From UBA3951 sp050952125 (GTDB taxonomy: Bacteria; Bacillota; Sulfobacillia; Fermentithermobacillales; Fermentithermobacillaceae): a stretch of 64,000 nt of DNA. The stretch lies in NCBI GenBank assembly GCA_050952125.1, contig JBMNKK010000004.1:434001-498000 (forward strand). Direction: 5' to 3'. Positions 1 to 9,290 of this stretch are shown piece by piece (the first letter of the stretch is position 1; every line of letters starts with the position of its first letter). The notes beneath the pieces were generated by a model. That model saw only the letters and a program-made list of their open reading frames with translations, was not told the DNA's origin and ran no database searches. The position numbers and the translations under genes are program-made.

Positions 1-1766
1 ACTGCACCGATGTCTTCCAGGTGGCGCAGGCCCGGGATATCGGGATCGAAATACACTCCCGGCTCTATCCTAAAGTCTCGTCGCTTTGGTGTTAAGTTCG
101 CCAACAGCACGTATTCCCGGTTCTCAATCTCCAGGCGGATTGTCCACGTGCCTCGCCGAGACTCGGCAGCTAAGACCTTCTTCTCTCGAAGCGGGAAATG
201 GGAGCGGTACAAAGCCAGTTCATCAGGAGAGTACTCTGCCGGGTTGTCCGACATGAAGGCGATGCCGCCGAGAGCAAGATTGAGCCTGAAAAGGGTAACC
301 CTCTGTTCTTGGCTCATCTTTTGGTTCGGAGTCCTGAGAATGAAAGCATCTGGGTCGAGAGAGAACGCTCGTCCGTGCAGGTGTCGTCTTGAGATAGCGC
401 TTATGACCGAGTTCGCGGTGGATATGCGCTCGCGGTGTCCGAAAGCCCGCTGTAGCCCATTTTCCCAAGATAAGTGCACATTGGCTCCAACCCTGCAGTA
501 GTCGGCCCTACCGAAGGCCGGCCCGAGGGGAACGCCGCCTGCGATCAATGTCTGCCCTCGAGTGAGTTCACGCAGAAGATCCATGGCGCCGGCCATGACG
601 CCACCTCGAGTCTCAGAGCCTGAAGGACGCATCCCCGCAGCATACAAAAAGTCTGCCTTAACCAGTTCAAACCCCCACTCGCGCACCGCCTCAAACACCC
701 TTTTCAGGTAATCCCTGAACTCGCCGTTTCGGGTGTCCAAAGCATAGAAGGGTCCTCCCCATCGAGGATTCCAGCCCGCGCGTACCGGCCTCCCCCGACC
801 ATCCCTCAACAGCCAGTCGCGGTGCAGCCGCCACGCGGAAGACCATCTGGCGCAGACAAAGGGCGCCAGCCAGATCCCGGGGCGATAACCTGCGTCGCGA
901 ACTGCTCGGGCCAGAGTTGCCATTCCTTTCGGGAACTCCGGGCCCGGCGTAAGCCAATCGCCTACGGATCGCTGCCAACCGTCATCGATCAGGAAGTAAT
1001 CAAGCGGAATGTCGCGCTTTTTTAGTTCAGCAAGATTTGCCAAGATAAGGTGTTCGGAGATGCGGTTGAAGTGATTGTGCCAGCTGGTCCAACCCGAGGC
1101 GGGGGTAGGCACATGAGCATCGTGCCCTTCCTCTGAATGCTGTGTATGTCTGCGCCGGTGTATTTCCCGGCAATAAGTGTCGAACACTTCGTTTTCGCGA
1201 CCGGGCAAGACCAAAATGTCCAGCGCCGTATATGGATCGCGGAGTTCTAGCCCGGAGCAGTCCCGGCTCACGCGGAGCAGGTTCTCCGGTGTTCTGAACT
1301 CGAACAGCGTGTACCCGGAATCTTCAGAGACGGAGCCGAAAAGAGTGATGTTACCATCCGGATTCCTGATGTATGAGTAAGTCCACCCGTGAAAAACACC
1401 CGGTTTGCCCGACGAACGGTAGAAGGTGTAGTCGCCGTTCCACTTTGAGAACAAAGAGACCGGCCAGCGTGGATTACGAATTCGCTCACGCAGGTCAAAC
1501 TCGCGACTTTCGGTCCAGGACTGGAATCCATTCACAAAGACCCTGCTGTGCTGGCTGACATCTGTCGAGATATCGATCGAGACGCTCTTCAGCACGATTT
1601 CCTCGCTCGGAATCAGTGTGAAGGTGAAGCGGTATCCGTCGGCTAGAGGGGTCCTATCTCCCCTTATGGACACACCGATCCTCTCAAGCGGCTGAACAGG
1701 GTAGAAATCGAAGGCCATTTCCTTGCCGCGAAAAGTATAGGTTATTTGCCCCTGTGTGATCAGCAT
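1..1766 (-). CDS. GH36-type alpha-galactosidase (3-prime end outside window)
   Basis: Retaining glycoside hydrolase of clan GH-D, expected to release alpha-galactosyl residues. I read a continuous frame of 588 codons from an ATG at 1766, with GGAGGAG about 12 nt upstream, to the window edge. An N-terminal beta-sandwich-like part is followed by a barrel with IDDGWQ (D261, D262, W264) and VKADFLYAAG, where D372 fits the nucleophile. The expected acid/base stretch reads YCRVGANV, with Asn429 where relatives have Asp. There is no signal peptide, so it is probably cytoplasmic. The C-terminus is missing. Family is fairly sure; catalytic competence is uncertain because of Asn429. Confidence 0.85.
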   Translation of the reverse strand, partial: MLITQGQITYTFRGKEMAFDFYPVQPLERIGVSIRGDRTPLADGYRFTFTLIPSEEIVLKSVSIDISTDVSQHSRVFVNGFQSWTESREFDLRERIRNPRWPVSLFSKWNGDYTFYRSSGKPGVFHGWTYSYIRNPDGNITLFGSVSEDSGYTLFEFRTPENLLRVSRDCSGLELRDPYTALDILVLPGRENEVFDTYCREIHRRRHTQHSEEGHDAHVPTPASGWTSWHNHFNRISEHLILANLAELKKRDIPLDYFLIDDGWQRSVGDWLTPGPEFPKGMATLARAVRDAGYRPGIWLAPFVCARWSSAWRLHRDWLLRDGRGRPVRAGWNPRWGGPFYALDTRNGEFRDYLKRVFEAVREWGFELVKADFLYAAGMRPSGSETRGGVMAGAMDLLRELTRGQTLIAGGVPLGPAFGRADYCRVGANVHLSWENGLQRAFGHRERISTANSVISAISRRHLHGRAFSLDPDAFILRTPNQKMSQEQRVTLFRLNLALGGIAFMSDNPAEYSPDELALYRSHFPLREKKVLAAESRRGTWTIRLEIENREYVLLANLTPKRRDFRIEPGVYFDPDIPGLRHLEDIGA

Positions 1767-1939
1767 TGAGTCCCGGACTCCTCCCCCAAGGCTCATTCAA
1801 ACACTAGGCATATCGACAACTGGGGCGAAGGTTTTGAGTGTTCTCGCGAGTTCTGAGTCAATCCTCCCTTAGGGGCGGATATTACCAGGGAAACAGGCGC
1901 GGTTGTCGAAGATTGCTTATCGGAGGGAGCCGATCAGCA

Positions 1940-2884
1940 TTGCACATAGCAACTATCGCAGACAATTCAGACTGGACTCTGAGAAGAATCACACTGGACA
2001 TTCCCATAGCGGGCTTCAAAGACTTCATCACTCCTTGGCTGGTCACCGAGAAGACTACCGGGAGAGTCATTCTGATAGACCCGGGACCCGCCTGCGGGTT
2101 TTCCTCGGTGAGAGATTCATTGCATGTGCTGGGGATAAGTGAGGTCAACCTCATCTTATTGACCCACATCCATATCGACCACGCAGGCGGAGTGGGACAC
2201 CTCTTGAGTGCATATCCCGACGCCAGGGTTGTTGTCCACCGGAGAGGAGTCCGCCACCTAATCGATCCGACCAGACTATGGTCAAGCACCGTCGCTACAC
2301 TCGGCAAAGATGTCGCGTCTGCGTACGGAGAGATCCTGCCCGTTTCTGAATCACAGATCTTGCCCGAAAACGTGACTCCCGAAGGATTCGAGATTGTCGA
2401 TACTCCCGGGCACTCGCAACACCACCAATGCTACATATACCGCGGAGGCAGAGGAGGCGATCTCGTCTTCGAGGGCGAAGCGGCAGGAGTATACCTGGGC
2501 GGCGGGTATTTGAGACCTGCAACACCTCCCCGGTTCTTCTATGACACGTCGATAAGTTCCATCGAGACCCTTAATGGTAGGAGCAGGAATGCGTGTTTGA
2601 TGCTCTATGGACACCTCGGTTACACGCGAGAAGTGCCTGAGATGCTGGATGCCGCCCTTGACCAGATGGCTCTATGGAGAGAAACGGTGCAAACGATTAC
2701 TGACAGAGAGCCGGAAAATTCGCTTGAGGCGCTGGTAGAAGCGGCCGTGACAACGCTGATCAGTAGTGACCCTCGTTTGGCCGGACTCAAGGATCTGCCT
2801 AAAGACATAAGGGAAAGAGAGACCTACTTCCTACACAACAGCGCAAGGGGCTTCGTGTCGGAAAGGCTGGAGCACATTCTCTAA
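1940..2884 (+). CDS. Metallo-beta-lactamase-fold hydrolase
   Basis: Zinc-dependent hydrolase of the MBL superfamily, 314 aa. The metal motif THIHIDH lies at residues 75-81, followed by downstream metal-ligand candidates in the TPGHS stretch and a GEAAG segment. I chose the TTG at 1940 because GGAGGG lies 12 nt before it; an in-frame GTG at 1838 would add 34 residues that do not look like the family. It stands alone between divergent and convergent neighbours and ends at a strong hairpin. The long helical C-terminal part resembles the MBL subgroup with an extra C-terminal domain. Substrate unknown. Confidence 0.85.
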   Translation: MHIATIADNSDWTLRRITLDIPIAGFKDFITPWLVTEKTTGRVILIDPGPACGFSSVRDSLHVLGISEVNLILLTHIHIDHAGGVGHLLSAYPDARVVVHRRGVRHLIDPTRLWSSTVATLGKDVASAYGEILPVSESQILPENVTPEGFEIVDTPGHSQHHQCYIYRGGRGGDLVFEGEAAGVYLGGGYLRPATPPRFFYDTSISSIETLNGRSRNACLMLYGHLGYTREVPEMLDAALDQMALWRETVQTITDREPENSLEALVEAAVTTLISSDPRLAGLKDLPKDIRERETYFLHNSARGFVSERLEHIL

Positions 2885-2886
2885 AG

Positions 2887-2922
2887 ATAGTCCGGGCACC
2901 CTGCTGGGGTTACCCGGACTAT
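2887..2922. terminator. Bidirectional terminator-like hairpin
   Basis: Perfect 10-bp inverted repeat (ATAGTCCGGG and its complement, 2887-2896 and 2913-2922) between two converging genes. There is no long T-tract, so it may act as a two-way roadblock. Confidence 0.6.
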
Positions 2923-2925
2923 GCC

Positions 2926-4068
2926 CTACGCTCCCGGGCGAGCGATCGCACTCAGTTCCTTCAGGTGCTTCCTAATGGGTAAACGCTGCGGACAGGCCTG
3001 TTCACAGTTGCCGCAGTCCACGCAGTTGGCGGGGTCGCCCAGACTCTCCTTCATCCGCTCGAAGCTCTTGGGCAGGTCCTCGACAGTCCCAAAGATGTGA
3101 GCGCTGTTGTAGACCTCAAACAGGTCGGGGATGTGGATCCCCTGGGGGCACGGCATGCAGTACTCACACTGCGTACAAGAGACCCTTGTCCGGCTCCGGT
3201 AGGCGCTCTTCACCTGATCAAGCATGGCGAGATCTGCGCCCGTTAACGAGTTGGGGAGAGCGGTCTCAGCAGTCCGGATGTTCTCCATGACCTCCCTCAT
3301 CTCCCCCATTCCGCTTAGCAGCAGAGATACCTCAGGATGATTCCACACCCACCTGAGCGCCCAGTCCGCAGGCGTCCTCTTTACGGAAGAAGAGTCGTAT
3401 ATAGCCTGAACATCTGCAGGAACCTTCCTCACGAGCTTGCCTCCGCGAAGCGGCTCCATGATGACAACGGCCATTCCCTTGGCGCCGGCATACTTGAGCC
3501 CTGCCAGACCCGCCTGGAAATACTCATCCACAAGATTGAATTGTATCTGACAGAAGTCCCAATCGTAGGAGTCCACGATTGTCTTAAAGGCAGGAAACTC
3601 ATCGTGAAACGAGAAGCCCGCGTTCTTAATCCTGCCGTCTGCCTTGGCGGCCTCTAGGAAGTCGAATACCTTGGCCTCAAGTAGGACAGGCCACCTCTTG
3701 GAGTTCAGAGCATGCAGGAGGTACATGTCGATATGGTCGGTCCTGAGTCTCTCCAACTGAATGTCAAGGTATTTGTCGAAGTCATCCCTTGTCGTGACCA
3801 ACCACGTAGGGCACTTGGTGGCCAGGTACACCTTGTCTCGAGTGCCGCCCTTCAGCACCTTGCCGACAACGACCTCGCTCTGCTCTCGATGGTAATTGTA
3901 AGCCGTATCAATGTAGTTGACACCGTGATCGATAGCGTAATTCACCATCTCAGCAGTCTTCTCTTCATCTATCTTCGCCGGGTCGCCGTCCACGACCGGC
4001 AGGCGCATCATACCGAAGCCGAGCGCAGAAACCCGGTCTGAGGTTGAGCCGAACTTCCTATACTGCAT
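2926..4068 (-). CDS. Aldo/keto reductase with C-terminal 2x[4Fe-4S] domain
   Basis: NAD(P)H-dependent oxidoreductase, 380 aa. The N-terminal TIM barrel carries the AKR catalytic pattern (DTAYNYH with D54 and Tyr57, then a Lys in ATKCP and a His). The C-terminal domain has two ferredoxin-type clusters: CTQCEYCMPCP and CVDCGNCEQACP. This architecture is common in anaerobes and suggests electron transfer between ferredoxin and a carbonyl or related substrate. The ATG at 4068 follows AGGAAGGAG; an upstream in-frame start would give 20 residues with no homologous look. It lies 31 nt after the nucleotidyltransferase gene, likely in one transcript. Substrate unknown. Confidence 0.9.
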   Translation of the reverse strand: MQYRKFGSTSDRVSALGFGMMRLPVVDGDPAKIDEEKTAEMVNYAIDHGVNYIDTAYNYHREQSEVVVGKVLKGGTRDKVYLATKCPTWLVTTRDDFDKYLDIQLERLRTDHIDMYLLHALNSKRWPVLLEAKVFDFLEAAKADGRIKNAGFSFHDEFPAFKTIVDSYDWDFCQIQFNLVDEYFQAGLAGLKYAGAKGMAVVIMEPLRGGKLVRKVPADVQAIYDSSSVKRTPADWALRWVWNHPEVSLLLSGMGEMREVMENIRTAETALPNSLTGADLAMLDQVKSAYRSRTRVSCTQCEYCMPCPQGIHIPDLFEVYNSAHIFGTVEDLPKSFERMKESLGDPANCVDCGNCEQACPQRLPIRKHLKELSAIARPGA

Positions 4069-4099
4069 GATGTCTCCTTCCTGGCAGACGCGTGAGTCG

Positions 4100-5167
4100 C
4101 TAGACTTGAACTTCTGAATCGTCGCCAATCATAAGGCGAAGCGAATCGCGACCGTCTTCCACCTTTGTTACTTTCGCGTTGCGGCCGATCAAGCTATCCT
4201 CCACTCTTCCTACATCGCTCAGCGTGCAATCCTCCAGGATGACCGAGTGCTCGACACTCACATTCTTCAGGCTGCTTCTGGCGCCGATAGCAGTGAAAGG
4301 CCCAATGAAACAATCCTCAACTACCGCTCCGTCACCGATGACTACCGGGCCCCGGATGACACTGCGCGTCACCCGAGCAGTCTTCGCCACCTCTACTCTG
4401 CCGGTGATCTTGCTTTCATCGGACACTTCGCCCTGAATCGACTTAACGGCATACTCGTCCAACACCACTCGGTTGGCTTCCAAGATATCGTCCTTCTTGC
4501 CGGTATCCAGCCACCAACCCTCGAGCACCTTGGTATGGATCTGCTCGCCCATATTCAGAAGCTCCTGAATGGCGTCGGTTATCTCGAGCTCTCCCCTGAA
4601 CGAGGGCTTGATCTTGGCGATGGCATCATGGACCTTGTGGGAGAACATGTAGACGCCCACTACTGCCAGATTTGTGGGCGGATCCTTAGGTTTTTCGATG
4701 AGCTTCTCCAGATCGCCTCTGTCGTCAAGAATAGCTACGCCAAACTGCCGGGGGTCTGCTACTTCTTTGAGAAGCACAGTTGCCGCAGCCCCGCCCCGCT
4801 CGAACTGCTCAACCATTGGGGCGACTCCGCCCTCGATAAGGTTATCTCCTAGGAACATGAGGAACTTGTCATGTCCGAGGAATCCTTTCGCTACAGAAAC
4901 CGCGTGGGCCAAGCCCTTCGGCTGTTCCTGGATTATGTATGTGATGCGGACTCCCCAGCGAGACCCGTCTCCTACCTGCGCCTTGATGAGATCGATATTC
5001 TCGGGTGAGACTATAAGACCGATCTCCCAGATACCGGCTCTGGCTATCTGGTCGATCACAAAGAATATGATGGGCTTGTTGGCCACGGGGAGCAGATGTT
5101 TTGCTGTAGTGTAAGTGAGCGGGCGGAGCCTGGTTCCCTTGCCGGCCGCCAGAATGATTGCCTTCAT
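4100..5167 (-). CDS. Glucose-1-phosphate thymidylyltransferase-type nucleotidyltransferase
   Basis: Makes NDP-sugars from sugar 1-phosphate and NTP for cell-surface glycans. The 355-aa protein starts with LAAGKGTRLRPLT (signature loop) and has LGDNL with the metal-binding Asp near residue 108, followed by a left-handed beta-helix repeat region from about residue 250. This matches the long RmlA type, which has a C-terminal hexapeptide domain. The ATG at 5167 sits just after AGGAGGT; the GTG three codons upstream lies inside that ribosome site. No other rml genes are nearby, so the sugar product is open. Confidence 0.85.
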   Translation of the reverse strand: MKAIILAAGKGTRLRPLTYTTAKHLLPVANKPIIFFVIDQIARAGIWEIGLIVSPENIDLIKAQVGDGSRWGVRITYIIQEQPKGLAHAVSVAKGFLGHDKFLMFLGDNLIEGGVAPMVEQFERGGAAATVLLKEVADPRQFGVAILDDRGDLEKLIEKPKDPPTNLAVVGVYMFSHKVHDAIAKIKPSFRGELEITDAIQELLNMGEQIHTKVLEGWWLDTGKKDDILEANRVVLDEYAVKSIQGEVSDESKITGRVEVAKTARVTRSVIRGPVVIGDGAVVEDCFIGPFTAIGARSSLKNVSVEHSVILEDCTLSDVGRVEDSLIGRNAKVTKVEDGRDSLRLMIGDDSEVQV

Positions 5168-5234
5168 GCTACGCACCTCCTGGGATATCTTTTACCTCAC
5201 ACAATCGGTAGAAACCTGCCTTAACATGCCTTTG

Positions 5235-5627
5235 CTACGCCCTCTCCCAGGTCAATGCCCCTGTAGGGCACTCATCAACTACCTCTATGATGGTGCCGGA
5301 AGGGGCGCCGCCGATTGTGACCCACGGCCTCTTTTTCGGGTCGAAAACCTCGGGCAGCCTACGCCAGCAATTTCCGTTGTGGTTACAGAGATCCGGCTTC
5401 CATATGACCGTGATTTCGCCGTTAGAGTATCGCCGCACCACAACTTCTTTGGCGGCGGCATCTTCGGCGACGGGCTCAAACTTGCTCTTGTCAACGCCGC
5501 AAACGGGGCAAACCCAGTCCTCGGGCAGATCTGCGAAACGAGTGCCGGGTTCAGCTTTGCCCGGGTCACCTTTCGCCGGATCATAGACATACCCGCAGAC
5601 GGTGCAGCGGTATTTGGTCACGCTCAT
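5235..5627 (-). CDS. Rubredoxin-ferredoxin fusion protein
   Basis: Small electron carrier of 130 aa. Residues 1-52 are a rubredoxin with Fe(Cys)4 ligands C8, C11, C40 and C43 (YRCTVCGYVYDP ... WVCPVCG). Residues 65-130 look like a divergent single-cluster ferredoxin domain (LCNHNGNCWRRLPEVFD ... DECPTGAL). GGAGGG precedes the ATG at 5627. The linker is rich in Ala and Glu. It lies 67 nt upstream of the nucleotidyltransferase on the same strand and divergent from a PPOX flavoprotein, which could be a redox partner; that is inference. Confidence 0.85.
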   Translation of the reverse strand: MSVTKYRCTVCGYVYDPAKGDPGKAEPGTRFADLPEDWVCPVCGVDKSKFEPVAEDAAAKEVVVRRYSNGEITVIWKPDLCNHNGNCWRRLPEVFDPKKRPWVTIGGAPSGTIIEVVDECPTGALTWERA

Positions 5628-5739
5628 CCCTCCGATGGAAATCCCTGAATACGATCGGTGAATTCTACAACAGGTGATCAGTTTTCCTGTGCTGAATACT
5701 AGCCACATCGCGCACTTCCTTTAAGGAGTTGAGAACCAC

Positions 5740-6207
5740 ATGCCCGCACCGTACAAGAGCATGCGGCGGAAAGACAGGGAGATGGCCCGCAGCGAAGCTG
5801 AAGCTCTCATGAATGAGGCCGACTTTGGCTTCTTAGCTACAGTAGACACTGAGGGCCGGCCGTACTGCGTCCCGCTGAACCATGTGTTCCATGACGGCTA
5901 CATAGTGTTCCACAGCGCACTAGAAGGAGCCAAGTTGGACAACATCCGGGCGAATCCTAAGGTAAGCTATGCGGTCTGCACCGAGCACGAAGTGCTGCCC
6001 GATGAAATCAGCACCAGATACAAGAGCGCGATCGCCTTCGGGACTGCTGAAATCGTAGAGGATCCCGATCTTAAGAAGGATCTCCTGGTCGCGCTTCTGA
6101 ACCGCCTTGCGCCGGGAAGGGACTTTTCCTGCGGGGGAGCAACTATCGAACACACCTGCGTTGTCCGCATAAAAGTGGAGATGCTGACCGGAAAGAAGCG
6201 GGCATAG
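5740..6207 (+). CDS. Pyridoxamine 5-phosphate oxidase-family flavoprotein
   Basis: 155-aa split-barrel protein of the PPOX/NimA-like class that binds FMN. It has the family start MRRKDREM, the strand pattern FGFLATVDTEGRPYCVPLNHVF and FHSALEGAKLDNIRANPKV. AAGGAG lies 12 nt before the ATG. Members include nitroimidazole reductases and flavin reductases, so activity cannot be assigned. It is divergently transcribed from the rubredoxin fusion and ends at a strong hairpin shared with the converging hydrolase gene. Confidence 0.85.
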   Translation: MPAPYKSMRRKDREMARSEAEALMNEADFGFLATVDTEGRPYCVPLNHVFHDGYIVFHSALEGAKLDNIRANPKVSYAVCTEHEVLPDEISTRYKSAIAFGTAEIVEDPDLKKDLLVALLNRLAPGRDFSCGGATIEHTCVVRIKVEMLTGKKRA

Positions 6208-6231
6208 GTTTTGAGCAGAGTTGCCTTGATC

Positions 6232-6264
6232 TCCGGGGGAGCGCGGCACATGCGCTCCCCCGGA
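6232..6264. terminator. Hairpin between converging genes
   Basis: 13-bp perfect stem, TCCGGGGGAGCGC (6232-6244) against 6252-6264, loop of 7 nt. It lies between the stop codons of the PPOX gene and the hydrolase gene and probably ends both transcripts. Confidence 0.7.
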
Positions 6265-6278
6265 AATCGTCTCCGTCT

Positions 6279-7652
6279 CTACTTGGTTTTCACCCAGTCG
6301 GCAATGGTTTCTATCACGCTCGAGTGGACGTTCCCCGCGACATTGTACTCGTCAGGAGATGACTTCCCCTCACCCAACATGAATAGGTGATTCAGCCCGG
6401 GAAACGACCTCAAGGTCACGTTGGGGGCGTCTCTGAGTTCGGACTCCCAGATAGCAAAGTCTTCCATGGTCACTTGGTAGTCTCGCTCCCCTTGAAGAAC
6501 CAACATCGGGAGATGAAGCGAGCTGGCGATAGCCACGGGATCGTAAGCCATGATGTCATCCCAGTAAGCCTTTGGTGCCCCCAGCGCCGACTCGCCGGGC
6601 TTGAGCCCGCCTTCTATCTTGGCGATCTCCGCCCTTACGGCAGCCAACTCGGCCTGTTCAGCCTCTGTCACCTGGCCGTCAAGGGATGTGATGTACTCGT
6701 ACTGCTCAATCATAAGTTCAAGGAGAGGCCTGGCATTGGGAGCCAACATAACCAAGCCTGCCGGAGTGCCTTTGCCCTCTTCAGCAGCCGTGGCAGCGAT
6801 CCTCGGCGCCGAGGACGCCCCGAGGCTGTGGCCCACTATGAACACCTTCTCAGGGTCGACGCCTTCGGTCCGCTTCAGGTAATCCGCAGCAGCCAAAGCG
6901 TCGTCCACCGTCTCTTCCTTAAGAGTGAAGGTGTCTATCACCGAAGCCATCTCCAACTGGTAATGCTTTGTCCGCTTCTCGTACCTCAGAACTGCGACGC
7001 CATTGCTCGCCAGGCCCCATGCCAGGTCTTTGAAGGGCTTGTTGGGGCCGATTGTCTCATCACGGTCATTGGGACCCGAGCCGTGAACCAGCACAACGGC
7101 CGGAAACGGTCCTTCTCCCTTGGGCATGGTCAGGGTGGCAGGTAGAACCCACTTCCCGCTCCCAATCTCACACTCGACCTCGCTAAAGGAATCCGTATTT
7201 ACGTAAGGAGGCGTGACATACTCGCCGGTAACCGCGGAAGAAGGTACAAACCACAGACCCGAAACCAATCCGGCAGCGTCAAATACGACCTTCGTGTCCA
7301 GAATGGCGCTCTTGAACCTACACGTAACATAGACCACCTTAAAGCCGGACTCGTCGGCTATTCTGCTGGCCGCAATCCCGTCGAACGCGCCAACCTGAGA
7401 TATGAGAGATTCCCAGGTAGCCTTCAATTGACTCTCAGGCAGCGCCGAAGCGACCTTCGCGTCCATCATCTTCACGGCGTCAGCATGCTTCCCGGCTGCC
7501 ATGAGCTCCACAAAGGACCTCGCCTTCGAATCCAGGACGGAATCAGATATGGGCTCGGAAGGCGGAGCCGGACTCTTCCTGCAAGATGCCGATGAAAGTA
7601 CGAGCAGAACGCTCATGAGGACAGTTATCAAGATGACCTGCTTCCGGCGCAT
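6279..7652 (-). CDS. Lipoprotein alpha/beta hydrolase with N-terminal DUF3887-like domain
   Basis: 457 aa. A signal peptide ends in a lipobox (LSSASC, Cys24), so the protein is likely anchored outside the cell. Residues about 40-135 resemble a DUF3887 domain. From about residue 160 there is an alpha/beta hydrolase with oxyanion motif HGSGPNDRD, nucleophile Ser276 in GHSLGAS, Asp391 in LQGERDYQV and His422 in GLNHLF, a complete triad. Such proteins act as esterases or peptidase-like hydrolases; substrate unknown. The ribosome site (AGAGG) is modest. Single gene, divergent from the next hydrolase. Confidence 0.85.
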   Translation of the reverse strand: MRRKQVILITVLMSVLLVLSSASCRKSPAPPSEPISDSVLDSKARSFVELMAAGKHADAVKMMDAKVASALPESQLKATWESLISQVGAFDGIAASRIADESGFKVVYVTCRFKSAILDTKVVFDAAGLVSGLWFVPSSAVTGEYVTPPYVNTDSFSEVECEIGSGKWVLPATLTMPKGEGPFPAVVLVHGSGPNDRDETIGPNKPFKDLAWGLASNGVAVLRYEKRTKHYQLEMASVIDTFTLKEETVDDALAAADYLKRTEGVDPEKVFIVGHSLGASSAPRIAATAAEEGKGTPAGLVMLAPNARPLLELMIEQYEYITSLDGQVTEAEQAELAAVRAEIAKIEGGLKPGESALGAPKAYWDDIMAYDPVAIASSLHLPMLVLQGERDYQVTMEDFAIWESELRDAPNVTLRSFPGLNHLFMLGEGKSSPDEYNVAGNVHSSVIETIADWVKTK

Positions 7653-7754
7653 ACGCGATCAGCCTCTTTCATGTCGTTATTGACCAATTTGATCATATCA
7701 TCTGGATTGCTCCCGCACACATGGTGAAGCAACCCACTTTCAGGCACCGGATGA

Positions 7755-9290
7755 ATGACCGAAGCCCTTGTCCGAAGGGCAACCCCTTACGTGTGTAGAA
7801 GTCCTAATGAGTCCACAACATCAGAAATACGCAGACAGGGGGCTCCCGGAGTGTCTCTTAACAATGAACTCGGGCAGTTTCAGAGCACTGCCTTTGAAGA
7901 ATACGTCGCGGAACTAATGGAGAAGACAAGAGCACCGGGCGTCGCTGTCGGGATTGCCGTCAAGGGCCAGACGGCGTACTTCCGCGGGTTCGGCATGGCA
8001 GATGTTGAGAAGAACGTGCCCGTCGGCGAGCACACGGTGTTCGGGCTGGCATCTGTAACCAAGTCCTTCACCGCTCTGGCGATAAACCAGTTAGCAGAAC
8101 GCGGGCGCCTCTCTCTAAGCGAGCCCGTGCAGAGATACCTTCCGGAGTTCAACCTTCCCGTGGAAGGAGCAGCCGGGAAGATCGCCATCCACAACTTCCT
8201 CTCCCACACCTCGGGTATGCCTCCGCTCCCGTCACTACGATACGCCGGAGCGTCGAGCATTCCGGTAGACGAGGAAGGTAACCTGATGGATGTTCCTCCC
8301 CCGCCCGCCGGCGACCCCGTTATCAGGGATAACAAGGACCTACTGAGGTTCATCGCTTCTCATGAGTTCAGCCTTCTCGGAGAGCCGGGAGAGTACGTGA
8401 GTTACTCAAACGACTGCTTCTCCCTGTCGGGAGAGATTGTCGAGAGGGTAACCCGCAAGAGTTTCGAGGACTACCTCAGAGAAAACGTCTGGGAACCTCT
8501 AGATATGAAGGATACGTTCATCGGAGTGAAGGGGCTCAAGGGTCGCAAGGATATCCAAGGTCTCTACTTCCGCGATAAGGAACACAGTTTGCAGAAAGCC
8601 CCCTGGAAACACAGGGACGTCTTTGTCGCGTCCGGCTCCATCAAGTCAAGTGTCAGAGACCTCTTAAGGTACACTTCCATGTACCTGAATCACGGCAAAG
8701 TGCGCACCGGGTACAAAGATAGAGTCGCTTCCCGAGCCAGCATCGGCCGCATGACGACTCCGTACTACCGGGTAAGTAAGGGCGCCTATTACGCGTACGG
8801 CCTCGCTATAAGGCCCGAGTACCAACCCGGCATTACCGTGGTGCAGCACGGCGGCAACATTGTGGGCGTCGCATCTTACATCGGCTTTATCCCGGAAAGG
8901 AACACCGGCATAGTCGTCCTGAGCAACCAGTCGGGCTTTCCCGCAGCAAAGGTGTGGTTCGCGGCGGCAAATATGATCCTCGGCTTGCCTGCAGAGCACC
9001 AAATTCAGCGCGCACCGTCGATGGACGTGCCGGCTCGGCACCTTAAGAGGCTATCCGGCAAGTACGTATCAGGTGAAGGTGCCGTCATCGAGTTCAGCCT
9101 TCAGGGCGATAGCCTCGTCGCGCATATGGGCGGCGACACCCGACCGGTCAGGATCACAGGTTACGATTCGGCTGCTATAGAAGAAGAGGGAGACGAGACT
9201 CCCATCTACTTCTTCTTCAACGCGAAGGGCGAGGCCAGGGCGCTAAGGCACGGACTCAGGATTGTGCCTAAGGCGTCCCACACTGACTGA
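7755..9290 (+). CDS. Serine hydrolase, beta-lactamase/class C-like
   Basis: Penicillin-recognising fold serine hydrolase, 511 aa, with SVTK (S100-K103) and YSN (Y217-N219) active-site motifs and a C-terminal extra domain of the Pab87/ClbP type from about residue 420. Possible D-aminopeptidase, esterase or peptidoglycan-related activity. No clear signal peptide. The start is uncertain: the first 33 residues look non-homologous and a GTG at 7851 with overlapping GGAG could be the true start. Its 3-prime end overlaps the converging methyltransferase gene by 23 nt. Confidence 0.8.
   Translation: MTEALVRRATPYVCRSPNESTTSEIRRQGAPGVSLNNELGQFQSTAFEEYVAELMEKTRAPGVAVGIAVKGQTAYFRGFGMADVEKNVPVGEHTVFGLASVTKSFTALAINQLAERGRLSLSEPVQRYLPEFNLPVEGAAGKIAIHNFLSHTSGMPPLPSLRYAGASSIPVDEEGNLMDVPPPPAGDPVIRDNKDLLRFIASHEFSLLGEPGEYVSYSNDCFSLSGEIVERVTRKSFEDYLRENVWEPLDMKDTFIGVKGLKGRKDIQGLYFRDKEHSLQKAPWKHRDVFVASGSIKSSVRDLLRYTSMYLNHGKVRTGYKDRVASRASIGRMTTPYYRVSKGAYYAYGLAIRPEYQPGITVVQHGGNIVGVASYIGFIPERNTGIVVLSNQSGFPAAKVWFAAANMILGLPAEHQIQRAPSMDVPARHLKRLSGKYVSGEGAVIEFSLQGDSLVAHMGGDTRPVRITGYDSAAIEEEGDETPIYFFFNAKGEARALRHGLRIVPKASHTD

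Noticed and set aside
1838..1939. Longer start for the metallo-hydrolase
   Set aside because: The 34 extra residues are not MBL-like and have no ribosome site; GGAGGG precedes the TTG at 1940.
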